In this document: piece by piece, positions 32,579 through 41,205 of the stretch
How positions within the stretch are numbered: position 1 is the first letter of the stretch
Layout: each line of letters opens with the position of its first letter
Source: Thermosporothrix hazakensis
GTDB taxonomy: Bacteria > Chloroflexota > Ktedonobacteria > Ktedonobacterales > Ktedonobacteraceae
Direction: 5' to 3'
DNA length: 64,000 bases
NCBI RefSeq assembly: GCF_003253565.1
Contig: NZ_QKUF01000001.1
Location: 887,867 to 951,866, forward strand
The notes under the pieces: generated by a model
What the model was told of the DNA's origin: nothing
Database searches by the model: none
What the model saw: only the letters and a program-made list of their open reading frames with translations
Translations under genes and position numbers: made by a program

Positions 32579-33331
32579 ATGGCAGAATATATCTGGGGTC
32601 GCAACCCCGTTCTCGAAACCCTGAATTCTGGCAGGGTCATCAAGCGCATCTTGCTGGCAGAAGGTTTGAAGGAAGGAGGCGTTATCTCCCTGATTAAACA
32701 GGTCGCGGAGAAAAAGCGCCTGCCCGTTGAGGTTGTGCCACGCTCGCGGCTGGATCATATCAGCAAGGGCGCGGTTCATCAGGGCTGCGTTGCACAGGTA
32801 GAAGAGCGGCAGTACGCCCACGTTGACGATATCCTTGAGCACGCCTCCATCAAAAACGAAGCCCCCTTTATCCTGATCCTTGACGCGATTCAGGACGTCA
32901 ATAACCTGGGCTCTCTTCTGCGCACAGCCGAGGCCGCCGGCGTACACGGCGTCGTGATTCCTGAGCATCGCGCCGCCGAGGTCAATGCGACCGTGGTCAA
33001 AACCTCAGCCGGAGCCACAGAACATATTCTGATCGCCAAAGAGACGAATATCACTCGGACGATTGACTATCTGAAAAAGCAAAATGTCTGGGTTGTGGGA
33101 TTGGCAGGAGAGGCACAAACAGTTTATACTCAGGCTAACCTGACCGGCCCGCTGGCAATTGTCGTCGGCAATGAGGGGAAGGGCATCAGTCGCCTCGTAC
33201 GCGAGCACTGTGACCTGCTCATCAAGCTACCCATGTACGGCTACATTAACTCGCTCAATGCGGCAGTCGCGGGAAGCATCGCGCTTTATGAAGCGCTCAG
33301 GCAGCGAACAGGAAACGAGCAGGGCCGATAA
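32579..33331 (+). CDS. rlmB: 23S rRNA 2'-O-methyltransferase, RlmB/TrmH (SpoU) family
   Basis: 250 residues. An N-terminal substrate-binding domain starts IWGRNPVLETLNSGRVIKRILLAEG. The SPOUT knotted methyltransferase domain has LDAIQDVNNLGSLLRTAEAAGVHGVVIP (motif 1), the VVGNEGKGISRLVREHCD loop (motif 2) and IKLPMYGYINSLNAAVAGSIALYE (motif 3). RlmB methylates G2251 in the 23S peptidyl transferase loop (E. coli numbering). Other TrmH paralogs look alike, so the exact site is inferred from best resemblance. AGAGGAG precedes the ATG. Confidence 0.9.
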   Translation: MAEYIWGRNPVLETLNSGRVIKRILLAEGLKEGGVISLIKQVAEKKRLPVEVVPRSRLDHISKGAVHQGCVAQVEERQYAHVDDILEHASIKNEAPFILILDAIQDVNNLGSLLRTAEAAGVHGVVIPEHRAAEVNATVVKTSAGATEHILIAKETNITRTIDYLKKQNVWVVGLAGEAQTVYTQANLTGPLAIVVGNEGKGISRLVREHCDLLIKLPMYGYINSLNAAVAGSIALYEALRQRTGNEQGR

Positions 33332-33443
33332 GCAGCCCTGCTACCTCGCGCACCCGGTGAAAAGGTCAAGGATCTGTTACATGATTTTGGCTCCCTACGT
33401 CATATCATAATGATCGAGGCTATTTGCTCAGGAGTTATAGAAC

Positions 33444-34388
33444 GTGATAAAGCTATTTCATAAGCGCTTCTTGCTGCTTTTCTTTGGTTGTCTGGTTGGA
33501 CTCTCTCTCCTGGCCCCACTTCAGCCAACCCCGGCGCATGCAGCGGGCCAGGTCCAGATTACTGCGCCAATGGTTGAGGGTGCCCCCATCGGGCACGTTG
33601 GCACACCCGTTACAATCGCTGGTACCGGCTTTGACAATCAACCGCAGGTACTGCTCTTTGTGACCACTAATGCTGACCCCGGTCAATGCAATCCGGGCAC
33701 TGCACCCGGTATGACCCCCTTCTCGCCATCGACGGCCCCCATACAGGGGGGCGCATTTCTCGTCAATGCAACCTGGCCCGCTAACGCGGCAACCCCCACC
33801 ACGCCATATTATATCTGTGCGATTGTGGGAACTACAGGCACGCTCTCATCAAACGCCTATACGGTGGCTCAGGATGTCAGTATCACACTTTCCCAGCCCG
33901 ATATCAAACCAGGCGATCAGGTCACAGTCACCGGCGCGAACTGGGTTCCCAGTCAGGGAGTCAATATCAGCATTCTCAATAGCGGTGGTTCCCCTATTCT
34001 CACTCAGACTGCGCAATCATCCAACGATCGAAATGGAGCGTTCAGCGTGACCTTCTCCATTCCATCAACGACAGCGCCCGGAACCTATAGCGTGCTGGCC
34101 TACGCTCCCGGCAACCCGAGTGAGCACATGAAAGCAACCGCGCAGCTTACGATTGCAGAGGCATCTCCAACCGCAACAGCCGAGCCCTCCCCAACCATGA
34201 CAGAGGAGGAAGTGACTCCCACCCCGGAGGCATCCCCGACCGCAGCCGTCACTCCAACTCCGACATCAACGACCTCTTCTTCAGGTGGCACCAGCCCCAT
34301 CAGCATTCTGATCTATGTTTTTGGTGGCATTGGCATTGTACTGGTCATCGTTGGCGCTATTCTCTATATCGTGTTTTCCAAACAATAG
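33444..34388 (+). CDS. Secreted/surface protein with IPT/Ig-like repeats and C-terminal anchor
   Basis: 314 residues. A signal peptide (about 1-33, ending PAHA-A) is followed by two Ig-like beta domains: VTIAGTGFDNQPQVLL (about 50-140) and VTVTGANWVPSQGVNISI (about 145-232), the IPT/TIG-type opening. A Pro/Thr/Ser/Glu-rich stalk (about 235-280) leads to one C-terminal membrane helix (SILIYVFGGIGIVLVIVGAILYIVF) and a two- to three-residue tail. It is therefore displayed on the outer face of the membrane. The function is unknown; adhesion or scaffold roles are usual for such architecture. There is no LPxTG motif. Confidence 0.8.
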   Translation: MIKLFHKRFLLLFFGCLVGLSLLAPLQPTPAHAAGQVQITAPMVEGAPIGHVGTPVTIAGTGFDNQPQVLLFVTTNADPGQCNPGTAPGMTPFSPSTAPIQGGAFLVNATWPANAATPTTPYYICAIVGTTGTLSSNAYTVAQDVSITLSQPDIKPGDQVTVTGANWVPSQGVNISILNSGGSPILTQTAQSSNDRNGAFSVTFSIPSTTAPGTYSVLAYAPGNPSEHMKATAQLTIAEASPTATAEPSPTMTEEEVTPTPEASPTAAVTPTPTSTTSSSGGTSPISILIYVFGGIGIVLVIVGAILYIVFSKQ

Positions 34389-34408
34389 CCCCTATTCCAG
34401 CAAAGAAC

Positions 34409-34443
34409 ATCGGGTATCGCTCTTCATCTTGAGGATACCCGAT
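34409..34443. terminator. Bidirectional terminator hairpin
   Basis: A perfect 10-bp stem (ATCGGGTATC at 34409-34418, GATACCCGAT at 34434-34443) with a 15-base loop lies between two convergent genes. T-runs are short. Confidence 0.65.
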
Positions 34444-34451
34444 TTCGCTTT

Positions 34452-35393
34452 CTAAGCCTCCCGCTCAAACACTACTTTCAAGGCTTCGGCAACCTCTCGA
34501 TGAGCCTCCATCGTCTTATCAAACACTGTAAACATACGGAAGAAGCTATGAATCATGCCCTCATAACAGCGATACTGAACGGGAACTCCGGCCTCCTGTA
34601 AGCGGTCGGCATAACGTTTCCCATCGTCTCGCACAGGATCATAACCAGCGGTCAACACCAGCGCGGGAGGAAGCCCGCTGAGGTCAGGAGCATGCAGAGG
34701 CACAACATAGGGATTCTGCCACTGTGAGGGATCGGGCAGATACTGTTCACAGTACCAGAGCATATCATGCTTCGTCAGGGAATAACCAACCTCGAACTCG
34801 CGATAAGAGGCAGAGCCACTTTCCGGGTGATCGGTCACGGGATAGATCAGCACCTGAAAGACAAAGTGGGGCGCTCCCATTTCGCGAGCCATCAGCGTGA
34901 CTGCCGCCGCCAGATTGCCCCCCGCACTATCTCCACCGATTGCCAGCCGTTTCGAGTCGATATGGAGCGTCTCGGCATGCTCAACTACCCAGACCGCTGC
35001 AGCATAACAATCTTCCAGGGCTGCCGGAAAGGGGTGTTCCGGGGCCAGCCGATAATCAACCGCGATCACCACACAATGTGCCAGATTCGCCAGCGAACGG
35101 CAAACCTGATCGTGCGTCTCAAGGCTGCCGATCACCCAACCTCCACCATGTAAATAGATCAAGGCCGGCAGTCCCTCCTCATCAGCCGGGGTGTAGATCC
35201 GAACAGGCAACGGACCACCAGGGCCGGGAATCACTCGGTCCTCCACCCCGTGAACCGGAAAAGGCTCACCCGCTGTCTGAAGTGCGGATTGCACTGCCGC
35301 CAGGCGTATCTCTTCCAGGGTGGGTTCAGGTCCACCACTTGTTTTATCTGGCAGAGCCTGAAGAAAGGTCGCAACCTGTGGATCAAGTGTCAT
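34452..35393 (-). CDS. Alpha/beta hydrolase of the hormone-sensitive lipase family
   Basis: 313 residues. The oxyanion motif HGGGW (residues 82-86), the nucleophile GDSAGG with Ser156, Asp252 in GYDPVRDDG and His282 in GMIHSFF make a complete HSL (family IV) catalytic set. The N-terminal cap helix region (TFLQALPD...LEEIRLAAVQS) is present. Such enzymes hydrolyse short acyl esters and lactones. There is no signal peptide. It is followed, on the same strand upstream, by the DprE2/DprE1-like genes, with a 24-base gap; a link in function is not evident. Confidence 0.92.
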   Translation of the reverse strand: MTLDPQVATFLQALPDKTSGGPEPTLEEIRLAAVQSALQTAGEPFPVHGVEDRVIPGPGGPLPVRIYTPADEEGLPALIYLHGGGWVIGSLETHDQVCRSLANLAHCVVIAVDYRLAPEHPFPAALEDCYAAAVWVVEHAETLHIDSKRLAIGGDSAGGNLAAAVTLMAREMGAPHFVFQVLIYPVTDHPESGSASYREFEVGYSLTKHDMLWYCEQYLPDPSQWQNPYVVPLHAPDLSGLPPALVLTAGYDPVRDDGKRYADRLQEAGVPVQYRCYEGMIHSFFRMFTVFDKTMEAHREVAEALKVVFEREA

Positions 35394-35417
35394 TGCCCGA
35401 GAATCCTTTCTGACATG

Positions 35418-36155
35418 TTAGAATGAGAGATATTTAAAAAGGCGCTCAGGGATAGCGCGAACAATCAGCATGATATAGCGCCAGAACCAGGGAGTATAGA
35501 CAACCTCTTTGCGCTTTTTCATCGCCCGATACACATCTTCACCCACAGTCGACGGCTTCGCGAAAAGCAGCCCTTTGCGCATATGAGCGGTCATAGGCGT
35601 ATCCACAAAGCCGGGCTTGATCGTCACTACCGCAACTCCGGCCTTTGCCAGCCGACCGCGCAGCCCCTGCAAAAAGAGGCTGACAGCTCCCTTTGCCGTG
35701 CCATAGACATAGTTACTCCTGCGGCCCCGATCACCTGCTACAGAGGAAATGACCGCAATTACGCCCTTGCGGCGCCGCTCAAAATAATTGGAGCTGATTG
35801 TAAGCAAAGAAATAACGCTGAGCGCGTTGCGCTTGAGTTCCTCAAACGTCTCCTCAACACTGGCCTCACATGCCCGCTGATTACCCAGTGTCCCGTGGGC
35901 AATCAACAGCATATCAAACCCTTTCAGAGTCTCAATAGCGGTATCCAGCATCTCTTGATGGCGCTCAAAATCCAGCACATCCAGCTCAAAGAGCTCGACC
36001 CGCTGTGCACCTCGAATCCGTAAATCGGCGGCCAGGATCTCAAGCCGCTCTCTGTTCCGTGCGACCAGAAATAGTTCAGCGCCATCTCTGGCAAAGCATT
36101 TCGCGGTCTCCTGTGCAATCGCGGAGGTTGCCCCTACAATGACCAGTTTTGTCAT
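35418..36155 (-). CDS. SDR oxidoreductase, DprE2-like
   Basis: A 245-residue short-chain dehydrogenase. VIVGATSAIAQETAKCFARDGAELFLVARN is the NAD(P) loop (TSxIAxE in the style of DprE2), and SSVAGDRGRRSNYVYGTAKGA holds the catalytic Ser, Tyr and Lys. The C-terminal MLIVRAIPERLFKYL is hydrophobic and probably membrane-associating. The ATG at 36155 overlaps the stop of the DprE1-like gene by 4 bases (ATGA), so the two are coupled. In mycobacteria, DprE2 reduces the 2-keto intermediate produced by DprE1 to give decaprenyl-phospho-arabinose. The pairing here supports a similar two-step C2 epimerisation of a polyprenyl-linked pentose. Confidence 0.87.
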   Translation of the reverse strand: MTKLVIVGATSAIAQETAKCFARDGAELFLVARNRERLEILAADLRIRGAQRVELFELDVLDFERHQEMLDTAIETLKGFDMLLIAHGTLGNQRACEASVEETFEELKRNALSVISLLTISSNYFERRRKGVIAVISSVAGDRGRRSNYVYGTAKGAVSLFLQGLRGRLAKAGVAVVTIKPGFVDTPMTAHMRKGLLFAKPSTVGEDVYRAMKKRKEVVYTPWFWRYIMLIVRAIPERLFKYLSF

Positions 36156-37513
36156 ATCTTCTTTTCCCATCCATTCTCCCGCGTCACACGACGCCAGAAG
36201 CTCGAAGAAAACTTTGGATCAATATACTGCTCAAACGTCTTCCACTGCGGATAGGCACGCTGAAAATCATCGGCTCGCATGCGGGCATCCTTCGCCGGGT
36301 AAATACAGCCACCAGCCTCTCGAACCATCGCATCAAGTCGATCAAGCAGTCGCAAGGTTTTTGTGCCATGATTGGCAAAATCCAGGGCCAACGTCAGCCC
36401 GGGGCGCGGAAACGAGAGCATACCGGGAGATTCCACATCCCCGAAAGACTTGAGCACTGTCAGAAACGAGCCCTCACCCGAGCGGCTGATGCAGTTCATG
36501 ATCGCCTGCATCACCTCGTAGCCCCCCTCAAAGGGCACCACAAATTGATACTGGAAAAAGCCGCGCTTCCCATACATCCGATTCCAGTGATGAATAGCAT
36601 CCAGCGGATAGAAAAACGAGTCGTAATGCACCGTCTTCCGTACATGCTTCACGGACTGCGCATGATAGTAGAGCCGGTTAAAGGCATGGATGCTCAGGCG
36701 ATTCAGCGTGAACGACGGGAAATCAAACGGGACTGTCAGAGGGAGCCGCGACCGCCGTCGCTGAACGACGCGTCGGGTAGAGGTATCATGGTTGCCCCGC
36801 ATAAAGAAGCCACGTCCAACCTCATTCTTGCTTCCCAGACACACAACCCAGGAGACCGTATACTCAAAGTCGCGATCGGAAGCAGTCGCCAGTTCGCGAT
36901 ACTCATCCAGCGAGGAGAAGCGGATACGATCCATCACGATCAGGGGGCTGTGGATCCGCTTCAGCCGAAACTCGGCCCAGAGAATGACGCCGGTCAGCCC
37001 AAGCCCGCCAATGGTCGCACGAAAGAACTCGCTGTTCTCGGTTGGCGAACAAATCAGGCGCTGTCCATCGGAGCGCAGCAGCTCAAAACGTGTGACATGA
37101 CAGCCGAAGGTGCCAGCCTTATGATGGTTCTTGCCGTGTACGTCATTAGCAATCGCCCCGCCAATCGAGACATATTTCGTTCCGGGCGTTACCGGCAAAA
37201 ACCAGCCCCGAGGCACGATGACATCCAGTACCTCAGCCAGCGTGACTCCCGCCTCACAGCAGAGCAGCCCTTGCTCCTCATCAAAGGAGAGAAAGTGGCG
37301 CAGGTTACTGACATCAAGGGTAATGCCATCCTCGTTCAGGCAGCTATCGCCGTAACTTCGACCATATGCGTAGGGCAGCACCGGACGCTCAAACATCGCC
37401 AGATCCGGGATCTCATCGCGCCAGTACACTGGAACCACCCGTTCGGGCCTGACCTGCGGAAAACGCCCCCACGATTGAGGATGATTGTTTGCAGCCATCT
37501 TATTCTTGTCCAT
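36152..37513 (-). CDS. FAD-linked oxidase, DprE1-like
   Basis: 453 residues. The start at 37513 is chosen because the family begins here (SWGRFPQVRPERV); the open frame is 91 codons longer but overlaps the divergent thiN gene. The FAD domain shows PYAYGRSYGDSCLN (about residues 47-60), GGAIANDVHGKNHHKAGTFGCHV (118-140) and GGLGLTGVI. The substrate domain has FFQYQFVVPFEG and, near the end, YPAKDAR. The position of the mycobacterial benzothiazinone-target cysteine (ICVDF) reads LALDF, with Ala376. It probably oxidises the 2-hydroxyl of a polyprenyl-phospho-pentose, with the DprE2-like partner completing the epimerisation. Confidence 0.87.
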   Translation of the reverse strand: MDKNKMAANNHPQSWGRFPQVRPERVVPVYWRDEIPDLAMFERPVLPYAYGRSYGDSCLNEDGITLDVSNLRHFLSFDEEQGLLCCEAGVTLAEVLDVIVPRGWFLPVTPGTKYVSIGGAIANDVHGKNHHKAGTFGCHVTRFELLRSDGQRLICSPTENSEFFRATIGGLGLTGVILWAEFRLKRIHSPLIVMDRIRFSSLDEYRELATASDRDFEYTVSWVVCLGSKNEVGRGFFMRGNHDTSTRRVVQRRRSRLPLTVPFDFPSFTLNRLSIHAFNRLYYHAQSVKHVRKTVHYDSFFYPLDAIHHWNRMYGKRGFFQYQFVVPFEGGYEVMQAIMNCISRSGEGSFLTVLKSFGDVESPGMLSFPRPGLTLALDFANHGTKTLRLLDRLDAMVREAGGCIYPAKDARMRADDFQRAYPQWKTFEQYIDPKFSSSFWRRVTRENGWEKKI

Positions 37514-37521
37514 CTCTACTG

Positions 37522-37533
37522 TCTCAATTGAGA
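37522..37533. promoter_or_regulatory. 12-bp palindrome in the dprE1-thiN divergent region
   Basis: TCTCAATTGAGA is a perfect palindrome 9 bases upstream of the DprE1-like start and 70 bases upstream of thiN. It may be a regulator site; no regulator is known. Confidence 0.35.
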
Positions 37534-37603
37534 AGATATCCCATTGTACCAATTTGTGAGAAAATAGAGCTACTATTCTAGCCCGAAAGGTATTGAAAGA
37601 AAG

Positions 37604-38263
37604 ATGCATGTCGTTGTGTTTGCGGGTGGAACGTTTCGCCCCGGAAGTGCCTGCAACGAAGCTCTCGCCAGCGCAGACCTGATTATTGCCGCCGATAAAG
37701 GGGCAGTGACCGCGATCCAGCAAGGCTATCCTCCCGATATTATTGTAGGCGATTTTGATTCTCTTCCTCCTTCGCTGCAAGCACATGCGCCCGAACTCAT
37801 CCGGGTCGCAGCCGAAAAAGACGAGACCGATACTGAACTTGCGCTAATGACTGCACGCACGCATGGGGCAACCCGCATCACCCTTCTTGGCGGACTGGGT
37901 GGAGCGCGCTTCGAGCATACCGTTGGCAACATATTACTCATTGCCGATCCAGATTTCGCGAGTATCGACCTCAGGCTTGCTGATGGTCCCTCGCTCTGCA
38001 CCGTTGTTCGTGGGCCGGGCGAGCTCCATATTGAAGGGGAACCGGGAGACCTGTTCTCGCTCTTTCCGCTGACCATGAGCGCGGAAGGCGTGCGCACACA
38101 GAATCTCTACTACCCGCTGAAAGGCGAAACGCTCACCTTTGGCAAACCCCGCGGTATCAGCAATGTGCTGACAGCGACACAGGCGACCGTGACGCTGGAG
38201 GCAGGCATTCTGCTGGCAATTCACACCAGGCAGGCGGAATTACAGGAAAACCCGGAAGCATAA
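37604..38263 (+). CDS. thiN: Thiamine pyrophosphokinase
   Basis: 219 residues. The enzyme transfers pyrophosphate from ATP to thiamine, giving TPP directly from salvaged thiamine. VFAGGTFRP at the N-terminus, the metal-binding GDFDSLPP (residues 49-56), KDETDTELAL (about 72-81) and GGLGGARFEHTVGN (about 95-108) are the family motifs. The C-terminal beta domain ends with KGETLTFGKPRGISNVL, the thiamine-binding region. It converges with the TPP-controlled transporter operon. Its ATG follows GAAAGAAAG. Confidence 0.94.
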   Translation: MHVVVFAGGTFRPGSACNEALASADLIIAADKGAVTAIQQGYPPDIIVGDFDSLPPSLQAHAPELIRVAAEKDETDTELALMTARTHGATRITLLGGLGGARFEHTVGNILLIADPDFASIDLRLADGPSLCTVVRGPGELHIEGEPGDLFSLFPLTMSAEGVRTQNLYYPLKGETLTFGKPRGISNVLTATQATVTLEAGILLAIHTRQAELQENPEA

Positions 38264-38279
38264 ATTGCTCCCGGGTTTC
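38249..38279. terminator. Bidirectional terminator between thiN and thiY-like gene
   Basis: The stem AAACCCGG (38249-38256) / CCGGGTTT (38272-38279) has an inner AGCA/TGCT helix. Three T follow on each strand. Confidence 0.7.
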
Positions 38280-38282
38280 TCC

Positions 38283-39329
38283 CTATTTCTTCGGAGGCAA
38301 GAAGTCATTGGTATAGAGGGTATTGATTTCCAGTCGCTTGACCGGCTTGCCGGAGGCATCCATCACGGCGCCAGCCTGAAGCATAAAGCGCGGATAGCCT
38401 AACCAGACTTTCGGCTCCTGCCAGCCCCACGGCTGCCCGGGGTCAGCATAGTACTGACTCTGATATTTCTGGCTGGCAATCACAAAATCAGGATCGGGGA
38501 ACGCATCCTTGCCACCCAGTTCAATAAGCATCTTCGCAGCATCTTCAGGATGTTCACGAGCATACTCATACCCCTTCGCCGTTGCTGCCATGAACTTACG
38601 CAGCACGTCGGGCTTCTCCTTCATCTGCCTGGGGCTGGTAATAAAGGTCGGCGTGTAGTAGTCGGGAATACCGTGATCTTTGATCGGGAAGCGGATCAGC
38701 TTCAGTCCCTCGCGATCAGCTCGGACTCCGTCGACCCCCTCAAAGATCCAGGCGAAATCGATCTTCTTCTGCTTCAGAGCATCCATGACATTGGTATTCA
38801 CGATTACGTTCTTAAAGTCGCCCTTCCCGCCATCCTTCTTGATAATCTCACGCACCACAGCCTCTTCATAGGGAGCGCCAAAACCGCCATATATTTTCCC
38901 ATCAAGGTCACGAGGGCGCTTGATCCCGGAGTCAGCCAGTGCAACCAGTTCAGACGTATTATGCTGGAAAATAGCGGCAATTGAAGTGACCGGCTGACCG
39001 GCTGCGGCATCGGCAACCACACCCTCCATTGAGCTGATCCCGATATCAGCCTTATTGTTGACTACAAGCGTATCTGGCGTGGTATTTGGCGAATAGGGCA
39101 GGATTTGTAGATCAATTCCCTGCTCATGATACCAGCCCTGTTTCTGGGCCACATACACGCCGGTATAGTTGGTATTTGGTGTCCAGTCGGGGGCCAGCGT
39201 CACCTTGACCATCTCCTGTGGCCCCCCCTGTGTATTACCACGTTGCAGCCAGAAAAAGAGCCCGGCCACGATTGCAATCAACAGCACCGGGATCAAAATA
39301 CTGGCCAGCAGGCGCATTCGCTTACTCAT
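38283..39329 (-). CDS. thiY: Thiamine-precursor ABC transporter, substrate-binding protein (ThiY-like, NMT1/THI5)
   Basis: 348 residues. An N-terminal membrane anchor or uncleaved signal (about 6-28) precedes the NMT1/THI5-like periplasmic-binding fold: VTLAPDWTPNTNYTGVYVAQKQGWYHEQGIDL, then NNKADIGISSMEGVVADAAAG, then DFAWIFEGVDGVRADREGL. The pattern matches proteins binding hydroxymethylpyrimidine or its formyl-amino precursor. No lipobox cysteine is seen, so anchoring is by the N-terminal helix. It is the last gene of the riboswitch-controlled operon. Substrate assignment rests on family plus the TPP riboswitch. Confidence 0.88.
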   Translation of the reverse strand: MSKRMRLLASILIPVLLIAIVAGLFFWLQRGNTQGGPQEMVKVTLAPDWTPNTNYTGVYVAQKQGWYHEQGIDLQILPYSPNTTPDTLVVNNKADIGISSMEGVVADAAAGQPVTSIAAIFQHNTSELVALADSGIKRPRDLDGKIYGGFGAPYEEAVVREIIKKDGGKGDFKNVIVNTNVMDALKQKKIDFAWIFEGVDGVRADREGLKLIRFPIKDHGIPDYYTPTFITSPRQMKEKPDVLRKFMAATAKGYEYAREHPEDAAKMLIELGGKDAFPDPDFVIASQKYQSQYYADPGQPWGWQEPKVWLGYPRFMLQAGAVMDASGKPVKRLEINTLYTNDFLPPKK

Positions 39330-39363
39330 AACAAAAGAGAACTCCTTACATCAACCACAAACA

Positions 39364-40158
39364 CTAAGCCCTCTCGGGCTGTTGTCCAAACTTACCCGGC
39401 AACGTCCGCTGATGCCAGGGCAAAGCAAGCCGCTCAATAAATGAGACGAGTACAAATAGGAAAAGGCTCAAAAGCGACGTAATCACTATAGCGGCAAAGA
39501 CAGCAGCCGTCGCATGCGCGTTCACCGCTTTGACCATATAGATTCCCAGACCGCGTTCAGCTCCGACATACTCGCCGACAATCGCTCCAGTCACGCTGTA
39601 GGTCGCGGCAATCCGGAGCCCGGAAAAGAAGGCGGGCAGCGCCGCGGGCAAACGCACCATCCAGAGAATTTGCCAGTTTGAGGCCCGCATGCTTTGAAGC
39701 AGTCGGATCAGGTCAGGGTCCACGCTGAGCAGCGCATCCGCACAGGCAACGGTTATCGGGAAAAAGCAGTACAGTGTGACCAGTACAATCTTCGGCTGGA
39801 TATCATAGCCAAACCAGATCAACAACAGAGGCGCAAGCGCGACCAGAGGCACTGTCTGCGAAACAACCAGCAACGGATAGAGCGCCTGACGCACTAGCGA
39901 CGATAACCCGAGCGCCAGCGCCAGCAGCAAGCCTAACACCGTAGCGACCACTATGCCCAGGAGCGTTTCAAGCAACGTCTGCACTGTCTCGGCAAAGAGA
40001 GCATCACTTCGATCTACCAGAGCCTGTACCACAGCTAACGGAGACGGCAACACAGACTGAGTGACTATCCCCGAGCGCACATAGACTTCCCAGAGCGCCA
40101 GCAGCGCCAGGGCGACGACAAATGCAGGGCCAAAAGCGGCAATACGACGTAGTTTCAT
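39364..40158 (-). CDS. thiX: ABC transporter permease (ThiX-like)
   Basis: A 264-residue BPD-type inner-membrane permease with about six helices. The EAA loop appears as LIRLLQSMRASNWQILWMVRLPAALPAFFSGLRIAATYSVTGAIVGEYVGA, which contacts the ATPase. It belongs to the SsuC/TauC/ThiX group. It overlaps the ATPase gene by 4 bases and is followed after 34 bases by the binding protein, so all three form one unit. Confidence 0.9.
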   Translation of the reverse strand: MKLRRIAAFGPAFVVALALLALWEVYVRSGIVTQSVLPSPLAVVQALVDRSDALFAETVQTLLETLLGIVVATVLGLLLALALGLSSLVRQALYPLLVVSQTVPLVALAPLLLIWFGYDIQPKIVLVTLYCFFPITVACADALLSVDPDLIRLLQSMRASNWQILWMVRLPAALPAFFSGLRIAATYSVTGAIVGEYVGAERGLGIYMVKAVNAHATAAVFAAIVITSLLSLFLFVLVSFIERLALPWHQRTLPGKFGQQPERA

Positions 40159-40928
40159 ACTGGCTGCTCCTTCAGCAAGAGTGAAAGCAACTCCCGTTCA
40201 AGCTGTAAGGCTCGTGCCTCCGCCAGATGTTCCTGGCGGCGCGGGCGCGGCAAATCAACGTCCACCACGCGCAAAATCCGCGCAGGCCGCGCGCTGAGCA
40301 CATAAATGCGGTCAGATAACAGGAGCGCCTCACGCACATCATGGGTGATGAAGAGCACGCTTGACTGGAAACTCTGCCACAGATCGAGCAGCCACATCTG
40401 CAAAGAGAGACGCGTCAGGGCATCGAGTGCTCCTAACGGTTCATCCAGCAGCAGGAACGAACGGTTAAACAGCACCGTTCGGAGCAGGGCCACCCGCTGC
40501 TTCATGCCACCAGAAAGCGTGGCGGGATACTGCTGTGCGAATTCCGCCAGCCCGAAGCGCTTCATCAGTTCACGCGCTTCCTCCCGGGCCTGCTGGCGAG
40601 CCTCACGTCGCACCTCGGGCCCAAGCAGGATATTCTCCTCGACGGTGCGCCAGGGCAACAGCAACGGCTGCTGAAGCATATAGCCGCTTCGTCCGGCACG
40701 TGGGCTCTCGGCGTCACCATCGATCGCCACCGTTCCAGAAGAAGGCACATCCAACCCGGCAATGATATTGAACAGCGTGCTTTTTCCGCAGCCACTGGGC
40801 CCGATCAGAGTCACAAATGCGCCCTTCCTGACATCCATATCAATTGAGCTCAGCACTTCTACCGTTCGCTTCCCGGAACGAAAGCTCCTGGTCACTCCTC
40901 GAAGCGAGAGTTTATAGCCTGGATTCAT
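40155..40928 (-). CDS. thiZ: ABC transporter ATP-binding protein (ThiZ-like)
   Basis: 257 residues. Walker A is IGPSGCGKST, the signature is LSGGMKQRVALLRTVLF, Walker B is SFLLLDEPLGALD and the switch His lies in FITHDVREAL. It belongs to the SsuB/TauB/ThiZ class and drives the permease encoded next. It is the first gene after the TPP riboswitch. The ribosome site before its ATG at 40928 is weak, consistent with control of translation or read-through by the leader. Confidence 0.93.
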   Translation of the reverse strand: MNPGYKLSLRGVTRSFRSGKRTVEVLSSIDMDVRKGAFVTLIGPSGCGKSTLFNIIAGLDVPSSGTVAIDGDAESPRAGRSGYMLQQPLLLPWRTVEENILLGPEVRREARQQAREEARELMKRFGLAEFAQQYPATLSGGMKQRVALLRTVLFNRSFLLLDEPLGALDALTRLSLQMWLLDLWQSFQSSVLFITHDVREALLLSDRIYVLSARPARILRVVDVDLPRPRRQEHLAEARALQLERELLSLLLKEQPV

Positions 40929-41017
40929 TGTTTTTCTACAGCTCTTTTCGGGAGATACAAAGGCATGGGGAAAGAATGCAGCAGAAACGAGAATGAGGTA
41001 GAGAAAAAGAAGAACTG

Positions 41018-41112
41018 CCGCTTCCCTCCGCTGGCACTACCCAGATCAGGTTCGTAGGGTCGGGGCCGCTTCCGGCCACCTCTCAGCCTATAGGCTCCCC
41101 TAGCAGCGCAAT
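41018..41112 (-). ncRNA. TPP riboswitch (THI element)
   Basis: On the minus strand the conserved thi-box elements appear in order: GGGGAGCC...GGCTGAGAGG (P2/P3 side, about 41101-41079), then ACCCTACGAACCTGATCTGG (about 41061-41041), then GTAGTGCCAGCGGAGGGAAG (about 41040-41021). These are the TPP-binding CUGAGA and ACCUGAUCUGGxUAAUxCCAGCG cores, with a GC-rich P3. It lies 90 bases upstream of the thiZ start, with a promoter just before it. A U-rich stretch follows the 3' end, so either transcription termination or translation could be the output. Confidence 0.96.
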
Positions 41113-41155
41113 CATGCCCGGCCATCATACGGCCAAACACAATAAATTCACCTCA

Positions 41156-41183
41156 AGTATATCATAGATAGCAGATATATCAA
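41156..41183 (-). promoter_or_regulatory. Promoter of the TPP-riboswitch operon
   Basis: On the minus strand, TTGATA (41183-41178), a 16-base spacer and TATACT (41161-41156). The transcript would start about 35 bases before the aptamer. Confidence 0.65.
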
Positions 41184-41205
41184 TATAGACAGCCAGTGAC
41201 GCGCC

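Noticed and set aside
36149..37531. 460-codon open frame opposite the DprE1-like gene
   Set aside because: Shadow frame; the minus-strand protein has clear FAD-domain motifs and the plus-strand translation matches nothing.
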